DNA of 64,000 bases from Arthrobacter silviterrae (GCF_011045165.1 NZ_JAAKZI010000023.1:1-64000); one strand, 5' to 3'; positions 8,592 through 18,806 are shown, numbered from the stretch's first letter. The notes: generated from the sequence alone by a model not told the origin. Numbers and translations are program-made.

Positions 8592-8879
8592 ATGCCGGAG
8601 GTGACGGTGCTCATCCCCAGCCTGCTGCGCCCGCTCACCGGCGGGCAGGAGCAGCTGCGCCTGGACGTGGGCGGCGGCGCCACGGTGGCGGAACTGCTGG
8701 ACGCCATCGGCGGAGGCTTCCCCACCTTTGGCCGGCGGGTCCGCGACGAAACCGGGGCGCTGCGCCGCTTTGTGAACATTTACCTTGACGGCGACGACGT
8801 CCGGCGCATGGCCGGGCTGGCCACGCCCGTGGCCGCCGGCCAGGAACTGATGATCATCCAGTCCGTGGCCGGCGGCTGA
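8592..8879 (+). CDS. MoaD/ThiS-family small sulfur-carrier-like protein
   Basis: 95 aa with the beta-grasp pattern of MoaD/ThiS (TVAELLDAIGGGFPTF, then RFVNIYLDGDDVRRM and GQELMIIQSVAGG). It ends in Gly-Gly, the terminus that MoaD and ThiS use for adenylation and thiocarboxylate formation. An AGGGAGG ribosome site overlaps the end of the BNR gene. No MoeB/ThiF-type activating enzyme or molybdopterin gene is nearby, so its partner is likely elsewhere or it serves the propeller protein. Confidence 0.82.
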   Translation: MPEVTVLIPSLLRPLTGGQEQLRLDVGGGATVAELLDAIGGGFPTFGRRVRDETGALRRFVNIYLDGDDVRRMAGLATPVAAGQELMIIQSVAGG

Positions 8880-8917
8880 CGCGCGGCCGGCGCTTGCGTG
8901 CCGGCAGGTGGAAGGGC

Positions 8918-9196
8918 CTAGACGGCGTCCAGGTCCGTTTCCAGCATGGCCGCGAGCTTGTCGAGCGCCGCATCGGCGCCGTCGCCCTCGGCACGCAGCA
9001 CCACCACGCTGCCGTGCTCGGCGCCCAGGGTCATGAGCGAGAGGATGCTGCTGGCGTCCATGGCGTCCTCGGCCGGCGCCCCGTCCATGGCGATGGTGAC
9101 TTCCACGCCCACTTCGCCGGCGGCTGCGGCGAACAGTGAGGCGGGGCGGGCGTGCAGCCCGGAGCTGCTGGCTACGGTTGCTTTGCGTTCGGACAT
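8918..9196 (-). CDS. ptsH: Phosphocarrier protein HPr
   Basis: 92 aa. His15 sits in GLHARPAS, the site phosphorylated by Enzyme I. The regulatory-site equivalent Ser50 is in DASSILSLM, though actinobacteria often lack the HPr kinase. It passes phosphate to PTS sugar permeases such as the mannitol IICBA encoded at 11.9 kb. It lies 63 bases downstream of ptsI on the same strand. Confidence 0.95.
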   Translation of the reverse strand: MSERKATVASSSGLHARPASLFAAAAGEVGVEVTIAMDGAPAEDAMDASSILSLMTLGAEHGSVVVLRAEGDGADAALDKLAAMLETDLDAV

Positions 9197-9259
9197 GGTT
9201 CCTCCTGTGGGACGGGGTGGATCAGGCGGGTCCGGAAAGGCCCCGCCAGGTGTGTCTGC

Positions 9260-10945
9260 TCATAGCCCAAGCTTGGCAAGGATGGGCAGCTTCTCCCGCG
9301 CCCAGTCCTTTGCCTGCGCGGGACTGTTTGCCGAGAGTGCCAGTGTAGCGATTTCCTGCGCCTCTTTCAGCGTCACTGTGGCCAGGACCGCGCCGACGGC
9401 AGCCAGCGAGCGGGCCGTCATGGACAGGGTGGACACGCCCAGCCCCACCAGCACGACGGCGAGGGCCGGGTCCGCGGCAGCCTCGCCGCAGACGCCCACC
9501 GGCTTCCCACTGCCCTCGGCCAGGGCCCCGGCCACCGTGAGGCGCACCAGCTGGAGCACGGCGGGCTGCCACGGGTTGTTCAGGGCGGCCAGGGGGCCCA
9601 GCTGGCGGTCCGCGGCCATGGTGTACTGCGTGAGATCGTTGGTGCCCAGGCTGGCAAAGGCCACCTCCCGCAGGATGGACTCGCTGGTCACGGCGGCAGA
9701 GGGGACTTCCACCATGACGCCGGGAACCTTCAGGCCGGCCGCCGTGCACATGGCGGCAAAATCGGCGGCCTCCGCCGGGGTGGAGATCATGGGCGCCATG
9801 ACCCACACGTCCGCCTCGGAGCCGCCGGCGGCTTCGGCGACGGCGGCAAGCTGGCGTTCCAGCACGCCCGGTGAGGAGGTGTCCGTGCGGTAGCCGCGCA
9901 CACCCAGGGCGGGGTTTGGCTCCGTGGCGTCGGTGAGGAAGGGCAGGGGCTTGTCTGCGCCGGCGTCGAGCGTGCGGAGCACCACTTTCTTGCCGGGGAA
10001 GGCGTCAAAAACCCCGCGGTAGGCAGCCACCTGTTCCTCGCGGCTGGGCTCGGTGTCGCGTTCAAGGAAGCAGAATTCGGTGCGCAGCAGCCCCACGCCC
10101 TGGGCGCCGGCCGCGGCGGCCTTGACGGCGTCCGCAGCCCCGCCCACATTGGCGAGCAAGGGCACCAGGTGGCCGTCCGCCGTGGTGCCGTTGCCGTCAA
10201 AGACCGACAAAAGGGAGGAGTTCGCGGCCCAGGCGGCGGCAGCGGCGCGCTCTGCCTCGCCGGGTTGGGTGGTGATGGTGCCGGCCGCGCCGTCCACGTA
10301 CACCTCGGTGCCGTCGGGCAGCTGGTCAATGCCGACGGCGGCCACCACTGCGGGCAGGCCCAGGGACCGGGCGATGATGGCGGTGTGGGATTGCGGGCCG
10401 CCTCCTGCCGTGAGGAGCGCCGTGACCTTTTCCGGATCCAGCGTGGCGGTGTCGGCCGGGGCCAGGTCCTCGGCAACGAGGATGAACGGCTGGTCCGAGG
10501 AGGGGATGCCAGGTGCCGGGACGCCGCGCAGGGACGCGACAATGCGTGCGCGCACATCCAGCACGTCGGTGGCACGCTCGGCCATGTAGCCTCCCAGGTT
10601 CACCAGCATGGCGGCGACAGCTTCGGCAGCCTCCCAGACGGCGCGTTCGGCGGAGGTCCCGGCGTTGACCAGCTTGACGGCGGACTTGATGAGCATGGGG
10701 TCCACGGCCATCAGGGCGGTGGCTTCCAGCACTGCCTTGGCGTCGGCCCGGGCCGTGGCGGCCCGCGCCTGCAGCTCCGCCTGGACGGCCTTGGATGCCG
10801 TCTGGAGTGCTGCCGTGGCGGTGGCAGCATCGGTTCCCGCTGCCAGTTTCTCCCCGGCGGGAGGCTCCGCCAGCGGCCGCGGCATCTGCTTGATGGTCCC
10901 CGTGATGCGTCCGGGGCTGACGCCAACTCCTGGGAAACTCTGCAT
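9260..10945 (-). CDS. ptsI: PTS Enzyme I (phosphoenolpyruvate-protein phosphotransferase)
   Basis: 561 aa. It takes phosphate from PEP and gives it to HPr. The active-site His187 is in GGGPQSHTAIIAR. The C-terminal PEP-binding barrel has LLRTEF, the PEP-utilizer stretch ASLGTNDLTQYTMAADR, and the catalytic Cys in GVCGEAAADP. It is divergent from the TetR gene across 148 bases that contain a perfect palindrome. Confidence 0.96.
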   Translation of the reverse strand: MQSFPGVGVSPGRITGTIKQMPRPLAEPPAGEKLAAGTDAATATAALQTASKAVQAELQARAATARADAKAVLEATALMAVDPMLIKSAVKLVNAGTSAERAVWEAAEAVAAMLVNLGGYMAERATDVLDVRARIVASLRGVPAPGIPSSDQPFILVAEDLAPADTATLDPEKVTALLTAGGGPQSHTAIIARSLGLPAVVAAVGIDQLPDGTEVYVDGAAGTITTQPGEAERAAAAAWAANSSLLSVFDGNGTTADGHLVPLLANVGGAADAVKAAAAGAQGVGLLRTEFCFLERDTEPSREEQVAAYRGVFDAFPGKKVVLRTLDAGADKPLPFLTDATEPNPALGVRGYRTDTSSPGVLERQLAAVAEAAGGSEADVWVMAPMISTPAEAADFAAMCTAAGLKVPGVMVEVPSAAVTSESILREVAFASLGTNDLTQYTMAADRQLGPLAALNNPWQPAVLQLVRLTVAGALAEGSGKPVGVCGEAAADPALAVVLVGLGVSTLSMTARSLAAVGAVLATVTLKEAQEIATLALSANSPAQAKDWAREKLPILAKLGL

Positions 10946-11060
10946 TGAAATTCCTCAATTCCTGTGTCTGGCCTTGGCGCCGGCCGGCGGGCCGCTGTGC
11001 CTGCCGTGGGACGCCCCGCGGGTGGGGGTTTCCTTTAAAGATAACTTGTGATTCACTTCA

Positions 11061-11075
11061 TATAGCAATGCTATA
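11061..11075. promoter_or_regulatory. Perfect palindrome, probable TetR operator
   Basis: TATAGCAATGCTATA, a perfect 15-base inverted repeat ending 18 bases before the tetR-family ATG and between it and divergent ptsI. TetR-family repressors usually bind such sites beside their own gene, so it could control both tetR and ptsI. Confidence 0.65.
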
Positions 11076-11093
11076 GATGCTAGGGTAGCAGTC

Positions 11094-11816
11094 ATGAACT
11101 TCAACGGCCAGCTTCCGCCCAAGACCCGGTTGCTGAACGCGGCGGCACAACTGCTCGCCGACTCAGATGGCGCCCCTGTCTCCACTCGGCAGATCACCGA
11201 GATGGCCGGGGTGACTGCACCAACGCTGTACCACCACTTTGGTGACAAGGAGGGGCTGTTCAACGCAGTCCTTGATGCGGGCTTTGAGGAGTATGTGGCA
11301 GGAGAGCGCAATTTTGCGCCGACCGGCCAACCGCTTCAGGATGTCCGCCGGATGTGGGACAACCACATCCAGTTCGGCCTGGACAGGCCGCAGCTTTATG
11401 CGGTGATGTTTGGCAACATTCGTCCCGGCAGCCGCTCGTCACGGGTTGCCGAAGCCGAGGCGTACATGGAGGAGATGCTGGACAAGGCGGCTTCGGCCGG
11501 CCAGCTCAGCGTCCCGCCCCGCGAGGCCGCCCGCAGCATTTTGGCGGCCAATGTGGGGGTGACGCTGATGCTCATCGCCGAGCCGGTGGCGGACCGCAAC
11601 TTCGAGTTGTCAACCATGACTCGGGAGGCTGTGATTTCCGCCGTTTCATCGGATGCCGAGCTGGCATCGGCACCCACCCCCGTGGCGGCGCCGTCGGTGG
11701 TGGTGGCAGCCATCGCCTTGAACGCAGCCCTTGAATCCTCCCACCCCGAGCAGCTATCCAGCACGGAGCTGAAGATGTTCCTGGAGTGGCTGGACCGCAT
11801 CGCCAAAACTTCATAG
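11094..11816 (+). CDS. TetR/AcrR-family transcriptional regulator
   Basis: 240 aa. The N-terminal helix-turn-helix is typical (TRLLNAAAQLLADSDGAPVSTRQITEMAGV, then TLYHHFGDKEGLFNAV). The remaining ~180 residues are a helical ligand/dimer domain. It lies between ptsI-ptsH (divergent) and mtlA-mtlD (same strand, 63 bases on), which suggests it controls PTS or mannitol genes. Mannitol operons are more often controlled by MtlR-type activators, so this assignment is inference. Confidence 0.88.
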   Translation: MNFNGQLPPKTRLLNAAAQLLADSDGAPVSTRQITEMAGVTAPTLYHHFGDKEGLFNAVLDAGFEEYVAGERNFAPTGQPLQDVRRMWDNHIQFGLDRPQLYAVMFGNIRPGSRSSRVAEAEAYMEEMLDKAASAGQLSVPPREAARSILAANVGVTLMLIAEPVADRNFELSTMTREAVISAVSSDAELASAPTPVAAPSVVVAAIALNAALESSHPEQLSSTELKMFLEWLDRIAKTS

Positions 11817-11842
11817 TTCCACCACCACGCAATACCAACATT

Positions 11843-11858
11843 CCTGCATTGGTGCAGG
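11843..11858. promoter_or_regulatory. Inverted repeat upstream of mtlA
   Basis: CCTGCATTGGTGCAGG, 6-base arms with a 4-base centre, about 22 bases before the mtlA ATG and downstream of the tetR stop. Candidate operator or short hairpin in the mtlA leader. Confidence 0.4.
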
Positions 11859-11879
11859 CTTTACGGTTAGGAAACTCTC

Positions 11880-13805
11880 ATGGCAACACCATCAGTGACC
11901 GCCACAAAGGGCGGCGCCAGGGTCAAGGTGCAGAGGTTCGGCACTTTCCTCTCTGGCATGATCATGCCCAACATTGGGGCATTCATTGCCTGGGGCATAG
12001 TCACCGCCTTCTTCATCCCCACGGGCTTCACCCCCAACGGGACGCTGAACGAGATGGTGGGCCCCATGATCACCTACCTGCTGCCCCTGCTGATCGCGTA
12101 CACGGGCGGAAAGATGGTCCATGGCGTCCGCGGCGGCGTGGTCGGCGCCGCAGCAACCATGGGTGTCATTGTCGGTACCGACATCCCCATGTTCATTGGT
12201 GCCATGCTCATGGGTCCGCTGACGGCATGGCTCATGATGAAGCTCGACAAGATCTGGGAAGGCCGCATCAAGCCCGGCTTTGAGATGCTAATCGACAACT
12301 TCTCCGCCGGCATCCTGGCCGCCATCATGGCGATCATCGGCAAGCTGGTGGTGGGGCCGGTGGTGATCGCCTTCAGCAACGGTGCCGGCAACGTGGTCCA
12401 GTTCCTGGTCCATCACGGCCTGCTGCCGTTTACCAGTATCTTCATTGAACCCGCCAAGGTCCTGTTCCTGAACAACGCCGTCAACCACGGCATCCTGACC
12501 CCGCTGGGCACCGAACAGGCACTGCAGCAGGGCAAGTCCATCCTGTTCCTGCTGGAAGCCAACCCCGGCCCCGGCCTGGGCCTGCTGCTGGCCTACGCGA
12601 TCTTCGGCAAGGGCCTGGCGAAGGCCTCCGCCCCCGGCGCCGCGCTGATCCAGTTCCTGGGCGGCATCCACGAAATCTACTTCCCGTACGTGCTGATGAA
12701 GCCCGTCATGATCCTGGCCACCATTGGCGGCGGCATGACAGGCATCTTCATGCTGGTCATCACCGGTTCCGGGCTGCGCGCCCCAGCCGCCCCTGGCAGC
12801 ATCTTCGCCGTATACGCCATGACGGCCAGTGACAGCTATGTGGGCGTGACCTTGTCCGTGGTGCTGGCCGCCACAGTCTCCTTCCTGATCGGCTCCTTCA
12901 TCCTCAGGATCAGCCCCGTTCCGGCGGAATCCGACAACCTGGGCGAGGCCACGGCCAAGATGGAGGCCATGAAGGGCAAGAAGAGCTCCGTTGCCTCGAT
13001 GCTCGCCGGTGCCGCCACCAAGGGCCCCATCTCCACCGTTGTCTTCGCCTGCGACGCCGGCATGGGCTCGAGTGCCATGGGCGCCTCGGTGCTGCGGAAC
13101 ATGATCAAGAAGGCCGGCTTCCCGGAGGTCAAGGTGACCAATTCGGCCATCGCGAACCTGACGGACAGCTACGACGTGGTGGTCACCCACCAGGACCTGG
13201 CCGAACGCGCGGCGCCGTACACCACCAGCGCGGCCCACTTCTCCGTGGACAACTTCATGAACAGCCCGCGCTATGCGGAAATCGTGGAGCTGGTCAAGGC
13301 CAGCAACGGCGCGGGCGCGGCACCTGCAACGGCAGCCGCCGTCGTGCCTGGGGATGATGAGGCACTCGCCGCAGGTTCCATCCTGGCCCGCGAAAGCGTG
13401 GTCCTGAACGGGACCGCCGGCACCCGGGATGCGGCCATTGACGAGGCCGGCGCGCTGCTGCTGGCCCGCGGGGCAGTGAATGCCGCGTACGTGGCAGCCA
13501 TGCATGAGCGCGAGGAATCGGTGTCCACCTACATGGGCAACTTCCTGGCCATCCCGCACGGGACCAATGAGGCCAAGGGGAACATCTCCAGCTCTGCCGT
13601 CTCCATCATCCGGTACCCGGAAGGCATCGACTGGAACGGCAAGCCCGTGAAGTTTGTGGTGGGCGTGGCCGGAGTGAACAACGAGCACCTGGCCATCCTG
13701 TCCTCCATCGCCCGGGTCTTCACCGACAAGGACCAGGTGGCCCGCCTGGAGGCCGCCTCCTCGGTGGATGAAGTCCTGGACATCTTCCGGAAGGTCAACG
13801 CATAG
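11880..13805 (+). CDS. mtlA: PTS mannitol transporter, fused IICBA
   Basis: 641 aa, imports mannitol and phosphorylates it to mannitol 1-phosphate. Residues 1-345 are the membrane IIC domain (start [34 protein letters not shown]). The IIB domain at about 380-470 has the phosphorylated Cys in [15 protein letters not shown] (about residue 391). The IIA domain at about 495-640 has the active His in [11 protein letters not shown] (about 559). The full-length three-domain form is intact. The stop overlaps the mtlD start by one base. Confidence 0.96.
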   Translation: MATPSVTATKGGARVKVQRFGTFLSGMIMPNIGAFIAWGIVTAFFIPTGFTPNGTLNEMVGPMITYLLPLLIAYTGGKMVHGVRGGVVGAAATMGVIVGTDIPMFIGAMLMGPLTAWLMMKLDKIWEGRIKPGFEMLIDNFSAGILAAIMAIIGKLVVGPVVIAFSNGAGNVVQFLVHHGLLPFTSIFIEPAKVLFLNNAVNHGILTPLGTEQALQQGKSILFLLEANPGPGLGLLLAYAIFGKGLAKASAPGAALIQFLGGIHEIYFPYVLMKPVMILATIGGGMTGIFMLVITGSGLRAPAAPGSIFAVYAMTASDSYVGVTLSVVLAATVSFLIGSFILRISPVPAESDNLGEATAKMEAMKGKKSSVASMLAGAATKGPISTVVFACDAGMGSSAMGASVLRNMIKKAGFPEVKVTNSAIANLTDSYDVVVTHQDLAERAAPYTTSAAHFSVDNFMNSPRYAEIVELVKASNGAGAAPATAAAVVPGDDEALAAGSILARESVVLNGTAGTRDAAIDEAGALLLARGAVNAAYVAAMHEREESVSTYMGNFLAIPHGTNEAKGNISSSAVSIIRYPEGIDWNGKPVKFVVGVAGVNNEHLAILSSIARVFTDKDQVARLEAASSVDEVLDIFRKVNA

Positions 13806-14950
13806 TGAAAACAGTTCATTTTGGGGCCGGGAACATTGGCCGCGGATTTGTTGGCCTGCTGCTGCACAACGCCGGCTACGAGATTGTCTTTGCCGACGTG
13901 GCCGCTGCGCTCATCGACCAGCTGGCCGCGGCGGACAGCTATCAGGTGCACGAGGTGGGCGAGAACCCGGCCGTGCACACGGTGGACAACTTCAGGGCAC
14001 TGAATTCGGCTGCCGCACCGGACGCCGTGGTCGCGGAAATTGCGACGGCGGACATGGTCACCACCGCGGTGGGCCCGAACATCCTCAAGTTCGTGGCGCC
14101 GTTGATTGCCCGCGGCATTGCGGCCCGGGATGCCGGGCTGGCGCCCTTGCAGGTCATGGCCTGCGAGAACGCCATCAATGCCACGGACATCCTGGAGGCG
14201 GCAGTCCGCGCCGACGGGGCAGCGGGGCAGGCCGCCGTGGATTCGGCGGCCGTGTTTGCCAACACGGCAGTGGACCGGATTGTGCCCAACCAGGCACCGG
14301 GCCAGGGGCTGGACGTCACGGTGGAGACGTTCTTTGAATGGGTCATCGACAAGACCCCGTTCCGCGGGGCTGAACCGGCCATTCCGGGCGTCACGTTTGT
14401 GGACAGCCTTGGCCCGTACATTGAACGCAAGCTGTTCACTGTGAACACGGGACACGCGTCCACGGCCTACTTTGGCCGGGCCGCCGGGCTGGAGAAAATT
14501 TCCGACGCCATGGCTGACCCGTCCGTCCAGGCCAGGGTCCGCGCCGTGCTGGAAGAAACGAAGCAGCTGCTGGTGGCGAAGCACGGTTTTGCCGAGGCGG
14601 AACAGGAAGCCTATGTGCAAAAGATCCTGGTCCGGTTCGCCAACGAACACCTGCCTGACACCGTGGTGCGGGTGGGCCGGGCGCCCCTGCGCAAGCTCAG
14701 CCGCCATGAGCGCTTCATTGGCCCTGCGGCCGAGCTCGCGGAAAACGGCGTGAAACCTGCGGCCCTGCTGGAGGCCATCGGCGCGGCACTGCGGTTTGAC
14801 GATCCAGGTGACGCCGAGGCCGTGGAATTGGCGTCCATCCTGGCTGACAACCCCGCGGCGGCCGCCACGGAACGCATCACGGGGCTGGCCCCGGCGCACC
14901 CGCTGTTCGCCGCCGTCAACGCCGTGGTGGAAGCGGCGCAGGCGCGGTAA
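13805..14950 (+). CDS. mtlD: Mannitol-1-phosphate 5-dehydrogenase
   Basis: 381 aa, oxidises mannitol 1-phosphate to fructose 6-phosphate with NAD+. The N-terminal Rossmann motif is [12 protein letters not shown], and the long-chain mannitol dehydrogenase domain follows ([30 protein letters not shown]). Starts with GTG overlapping the mtlA stop, so translation is coupled. A strong hairpin follows. Confidence 0.96.
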   Translation: MKTVHFGAGNIGRGFVGLLLHNAGYEIVFADVAAALIDQLAAADSYQVHEVGENPAVHTVDNFRALNSAAAPDAVVAEIATADMVTTAVGPNILKFVAPLIARGIAARDAGLAPLQVMACENAINATDILEAAVRADGAAGQAAVDSAAVFANTAVDRIVPNQAPGQGLDVTVETFFEWVIDKTPFRGAEPAIPGVTFVDSLGPYIERKLFTVNTGHASTAYFGRAAGLEKISDAMADPSVQARVRAVLEETKQLLVAKHGFAEAEQEAYVQKILVRFANEHLPDTVVRVGRAPLRKLSRHERFIGPAAELAENGVKPAALLEAIGAALRFDDPGDAEAVELASILADNPAAAATERITGLAPAHPLFAAVNAVVEAAQAR

Positions 14951-14986
14951 CTGCTCATTGCGGATCCAGCCGCGTTTGTGGAACGT

Positions 14987-15019
14987 GAAGGGCCCGGCAC
15001 CGGGGGTGCCGGGCCCTTC
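14987..15019 (+). terminator. Hairpin after mtlD
   Basis: Perfect 14-base arms (GAAGGGCCCGGCAC / GTGCCGGGCCCTTC) with a 5-base loop, 37 bases past the mtlD stop. No T tract, but a very stable stem that probably ends the mtl transcript. Confidence 0.75.
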
Positions 15020-15143
15020 CGTCTGTGGGTCAGGCCCTGACGGCGGCAGAAAACAGGCCACCATGCCATGCTCCGGGCACATCCCTGCGGTAGGTTGGCG
15101 GTAACAGTTCGTGCGGATCAGCTTCCGGTTGAAGGATGTGCCC

Positions 15144-16892
15144 ATGGCCAAGGAACTTGCCACCCAACTCATTGAACAGTTGCAGTTTGCCGGAGTGCGG
15201 CGCATCTACGGGATTGTGGGCGACAGCCTTAACCCGCTGGTGGACGCCGTGCGGAAAACCGGGGGTGCCAGCAACGGAGGAATCGACTGGATCCACGTCC
15301 GGCACGAGGAAGCGGCCGCTTTCGCCGCCGGCGCCGAAGCGCAGCTCACGGGGGAACTGGCCGTGTGCGCGGGTTCCTGCGGCCCCGGGAACCTGCACCT
15401 GATGAACGGGCTGTACGACGCCAACCGCACCGGTGCGCCCGTGCTGGCCATCGCCTCCCACATCCCCAGCAAGCAGATCGGCAGCGGGTTTTTCCAGGAA
15501 ACCCACCCCGACAGGATCTTTGACGAATGCTCCGTGTATTCGGAGCTGGTCAGCACCGCGGAGCAGGCACCCAGGGTCATGCGCAGCGCCATTTCCCATG
15601 CCATCGGCCTGAGGGGTGTCGCCGTCGTGACCTTGCCGGGCGACATCGCAAGCCTTCCTGCCAGCGCACCCACGCCACACCGGCGCCCCTACACCCGCGC
15701 GTCACTGGTGCCCGCCCAGGAAAGCGTGAAGGAGCTGGCCGACGCCATTAACAGGGCGCAAAAGGTGGCCATCTTTGCCGGTGCCGGTGTGGAGGGCGCC
15801 CACGACGAAGTCATTGCGCTCGCGGAACTGGTCAAGGCGCCCATCGGGCACAGCCTGCGGGGCAAGGACTTCATCCAGTACGGCAACCCCTTCGACATCG
15901 GCATGACGGGGCTGCTGGGCTACGGTGCAGCCGCCGAGGGCATTGCCGACGCCGAGCTGCTGATCCTGCTCGGCACCGACTTCCCGTACGACCAATTCCT
16001 GCCCGGCACCCGCACCGCACAGGTGGACCGGGCCCCGGAACACCTGGGCCGGCGCACCGACGTCGAAATTGCCGTGCACGGCGACGTGCTGCCCACCCTG
16101 CAGGCCCTGATCCCACTGGTGGAGCCGAAGAACAATTCACGTTTCCTGGACCAGATGCTGAAGAAACATGACCGGCTCATGAACAAGGCGGTGGGTGCCT
16201 ACACGCGCAACGCGGACAGGCTGGTGCCCATCCACCCCGAATACGCGGCCTCCCTGCTGGATGAAATTGCGGCCAAGGATGCCATCTTCACGGCGGACAC
16301 GGGCATGTGCAATGTGTGGACGGCACGCTACATCAACCCCCTGGGGACGCGCCGGCTGATCGGCTCCTACCTGCACGGATCCATGGCGAATGCGCTGCCG
16401 CAGGCCATCGGAGTCCAGTCCGCCTACCCGGACCGGCAGGTCATCTCGGTGTCCGGCGACGGCGGCCTGTCGATGCTCCTCGGCGAGCTCATCACGGCGG
16501 CCGCGCACAAGCTCCCCATCAACGTGGTGGTGTTCAACAACTCCACGCTGGGCATGGTCAAGCTGGAAATGCTGGTGGACGGCCTGGCCGACTTCGGCGT
16601 TGACGTTCCGGACACGAACTACGCCGCCATTGCCGCTGCCATGGGTTTCCATGCCGTCCGTGTAACGGACCCAGCGGGCATTGCGGACGCCTACCGGGCG
16701 GCGTTTGCGTACGATGGCCCGTCTCTGGTGGAACTGGTCACGGACCCGAACGCGCTGTCAATCCCGCCGAAGATCAAGGGCGGGCAGGTGCTGGGGTTTG
16801 CCACGGCCATGTCCAAGATTGTGCTGAACAAGGGTGCGGGGGAGGCTGTCAGCATGGCCCGGAGCAACTTGCGCAACATCCCGCGCGGCTGA
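15144..16892 (+). CDS. poxB: TPP-dependent pyruvate oxidase/dehydrogenase (PoxB-like)
   Basis: 582 aa from the ATG at 15144, preceded by GAAGGA; the upstream in-frame ATG at 15111 would add an atypical extension. It begins MAKELATQLIEQLQFAGVRR, has the TPP-activating Glu in HVRHEEAAAFAAGAEA (about 53), a central FAD-type domain, and the TPP motif GDGGLSMLLGELI ... NNS near 435-465. Family role: oxidative decarboxylation of pyruvate to acetate and CO2 with electrons to quinone. Other TPP oxidases are possible. Monocistronic; convergent with the MFS gene. Confidence 0.88.
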   Translation: MAKELATQLIEQLQFAGVRRIYGIVGDSLNPLVDAVRKTGGASNGGIDWIHVRHEEAAAFAAGAEAQLTGELAVCAGSCGPGNLHLMNGLYDANRTGAPVLAIASHIPSKQIGSGFFQETHPDRIFDECSVYSELVSTAEQAPRVMRSAISHAIGLRGVAVVTLPGDIASLPASAPTPHRRPYTRASLVPAQESVKELADAINRAQKVAIFAGAGVEGAHDEVIALAELVKAPIGHSLRGKDFIQYGNPFDIGMTGLLGYGAAAEGIADAELLILLGTDFPYDQFLPGTRTAQVDRAPEHLGRRTDVEIAVHGDVLPTLQALIPLVEPKNNSRFLDQMLKKHDRLMNKAVGAYTRNADRLVPIHPEYAASLLDEIAAKDAIFTADTGMCNVWTARYINPLGTRRLIGSYLHGSMANALPQAIGVQSAYPDRQVISVSGDGGLSMLLGELITAAAHKLPINVVVFNNSTLGMVKLEMLVDGLADFGVDVPDTNYAAIAAAMGFHAVRVTDPAGIADAYRAAFAYDGPSLVELVTDPNALSIPPKIKGGQVLGFATAMSKIVLNKGAGEAVSMARSNLRNIPRG

Positions 16893-16924
16893 CCCCGGTC
16901 CGGGGCCGGCCCCGCGGGAGGTGT

Positions 16925-18292
16925 TTATGCGGCGACGGAGTCGTCGTGGACCACGGCGCGTGCGGGGATGGGTTCCAGTTTCCCCATGAGGAGGATGTAG
17001 GAGAGGAGGCCGCCGACCAGGGCGACGCCGCCGATGATGAAGGCGAAGGCGAAGCTGCCGGTGATGTCGACGACCATGCCGGTGACGATGGGTGCGGCGA
17101 CGCCGGCGAGCAGGTTGACGCAGTTGACGATGGCGGCCAGGGAGCCGGCGCTGCCTTCGGGGGCGATGAGCGCCGGGAGGGAGTTGCTGGTGACGTAGAC
17201 GAGGGCGATTCCGGCGCTGCCGGCGGCGATCCAGATGATGGCGGTGGTGGCGCTGTGGCTGAAGGCGGCACCGACGGTGAGCAGGGCGACTATCATGCCG
17301 GCGACGATGATGCCTTTGCGGACTTTGTCGGCGTTGGCGCCGCGGCCGATGACCCGGTCCACCCACCAGCCGCCGATGGTCAGTTCGGAGATGAACATGG
17401 CCAGGGCGGGGACGGCGGCGTAGATGCCGCTTTGCAGGATGCTCTGGTCCATGCTTTTTTGCATGTAGCCCGGCAGCCAGGTCAGCAGCATCCAGAGGAC
17501 GTAGCCGGCCCCGGCGAGTCCGAGGGAGAGGCCCCAGACCTTGCGCTGGCGCAGCAGGTAGCCGACGGTGGCCAGGTCGCTTTTGGGGCGGACTGATTCG
17601 GAGGAGGCGCCGCCGTCGACAATGTAGTTGTATTCCTCCTGGCTCATGCGCGCCTTCTTCAGGCGGGCTGCGGGTCCGCTGTACTTCCAGAGGAATGCGG
17701 CGAGGAAGACCAGTGACAGCCCGGCCTGGACCCAGAATGCTTCGCGCCAGCCCCAGGTGGCCACGGTGAAGGCGATCAGGGGCAGGCCCAGGACGTTGGC
17801 CAGGCGGGTGCCGCTGTCGAAGATGGCGGTGCACAGTCCGCGTTCGTGGCGGGGGAACCACAGGCCGGTGGCCTTCATGGCGCCGGGGAAGGCGGGGGCT
17901 TCGGCCACGCCGAGGAGAACGCGGGCCACGATGATGATCCACGCGCCGGAGGCAACTGCGGTCAGCACGGAGGCGATGAACCACAGCACGGCGCTGGCGC
18001 CCCAGATCTTTTTCACCCCGAAGCGGTCCAGGAGCATGCCGGAGGGGATCTGCATGATCGCGTAGGACCACAGGAACGCGGAGGAGAGCACACCGAATTC
18101 GGTGGCCGTGAGGCCGAATTCGTGCGAAAGCGGTGTCTGCGTGACGGAGATCGAAAGCCGGTCAATGTAGTTGATCAGGATGCCGAAGCCCATGAGCAGG
18201 GCAATGTTCCACCGCGCCTTGCCCCGGGGTTTCGCGGGGGCGCTGTGGGTGGTGGACTGGATTTTTTGGTGGTTTTCAACTGTCTTGGACAT
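16925..18292 (-). CDS. MFS transporter, anion:cation symporter type
   Basis: 455 aa with 12 predicted membrane segments. The N-terminal signature INYIDRLSISVTQTPLSHEF and the motif DRFGVKK belong to the ACS group (hexuronate, glucarate, galactonate and similar organic anions). A charged loop splits the halves at about 225-250. The substrate is unknown. An operator-like site at 18807-18825 resembles those of the glyoxylate operons at 53.8 and 59.2 kb, hinting at a carboxylate linked to that pathway; this is inference. Confidence 0.9.
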   Translation of the reverse strand: MSKTVENHQKIQSTTHSAPAKPRGKARWNIALLMGFGILINYIDRLSISVTQTPLSHEFGLTATEFGVLSSAFLWSYAIMQIPSGMLLDRFGVKKIWGASAVLWFIASVLTAVASGAWIIIVARVLLGVAEAPAFPGAMKATGLWFPRHERGLCTAIFDSGTRLANVLGLPLIAFTVATWGWREAFWVQAGLSLVFLAAFLWKYSGPAARLKKARMSQEEYNYIVDGGASSESVRPKSDLATVGYLLRQRKVWGLSLGLAGAGYVLWMLLTWLPGYMQKSMDQSILQSGIYAAVPALAMFISELTIGGWWVDRVIGRGANADKVRKGIIVAGMIVALLTVGAAFSHSATTAIIWIAAGSAGIALVYVTSNSLPALIAPEGSAGSLAAIVNCVNLLAGVAAPIVTGMVVDITGSFAFAFIIGGVALVGGLLSYILLMGKLEPIPARAVVHDDSVAA

Positions 18293-18432
18293 GGAGAATC
18301 CTCAGGACGGAAAGTTTTGGGCGGTACCCTGCCTGTGCGGCTTCATTGCCGGGACAGGGCGCGGACCCCGGTCGTAGGGTGTGGACGCGTGCTGCTTGGG
18401 CACCGCGGCGCGCACCGGGAATGGCTGCATGG

Positions 18433-18702
18433 CTAGCGGCGGGCGTGGTTGGCCAATGCCAGGACAGGCGTTCGGTGGGTGGCGGATCTCGCCGCGAGGG
18501 CCAGGGCGGTCAGTGTTGCTGCCGCCAGGACGGATTCCATGCCCCACATGAGTGGCGAATGACCGGCGTTCAGCCACAAATGGCCAAATATTGTCAATGC
18601 CACCGTGGCGAACAGAATCTGGCAGAAGGCCAGGCTGCGGGGCCTGGCCTTCTGCGGGTGCATCGAACTCGCCTTCAATGCACCGTTTTCAGAATTTTTC
18701 AT
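18433..18702 (-). CDS. Small hypothetical membrane protein
   Basis: 89 aa (or 76 from Met14). Two hydrophobic segments at about residues 26-46 and 51-70, with charged ends. I do not recognise a family. It lies 140 bases upstream of the MFS gene on the same strand and could be its operon partner. It may also be a non-genic open frame. Confidence 0.4.
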   Translation of the reverse strand: MKNSENGALKASSMHPQKARPRSLAFCQILFATVALTIFGHLWLNAGHSPLMWGMESVLAAATLTALALAARSATHRTPVLALANHARR

Positions 18703-18806
18703 CGGACTTCAACCAATCAAGTAACGGATTGTCGATGTTGCGCACCTCACATTTTGAGGATGTATCGACTCTAAAACTTTCCAGCATCTTCCACAAGAGG
18801 AAATAT

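Noticed and set aside
16893-16913. GC-rich palindromes between poxB and the MFS gene as a terminator
   Set aside because: CCCCGGTCCGGGG leaves too small a loop and no T tract follows, so the support is weak.
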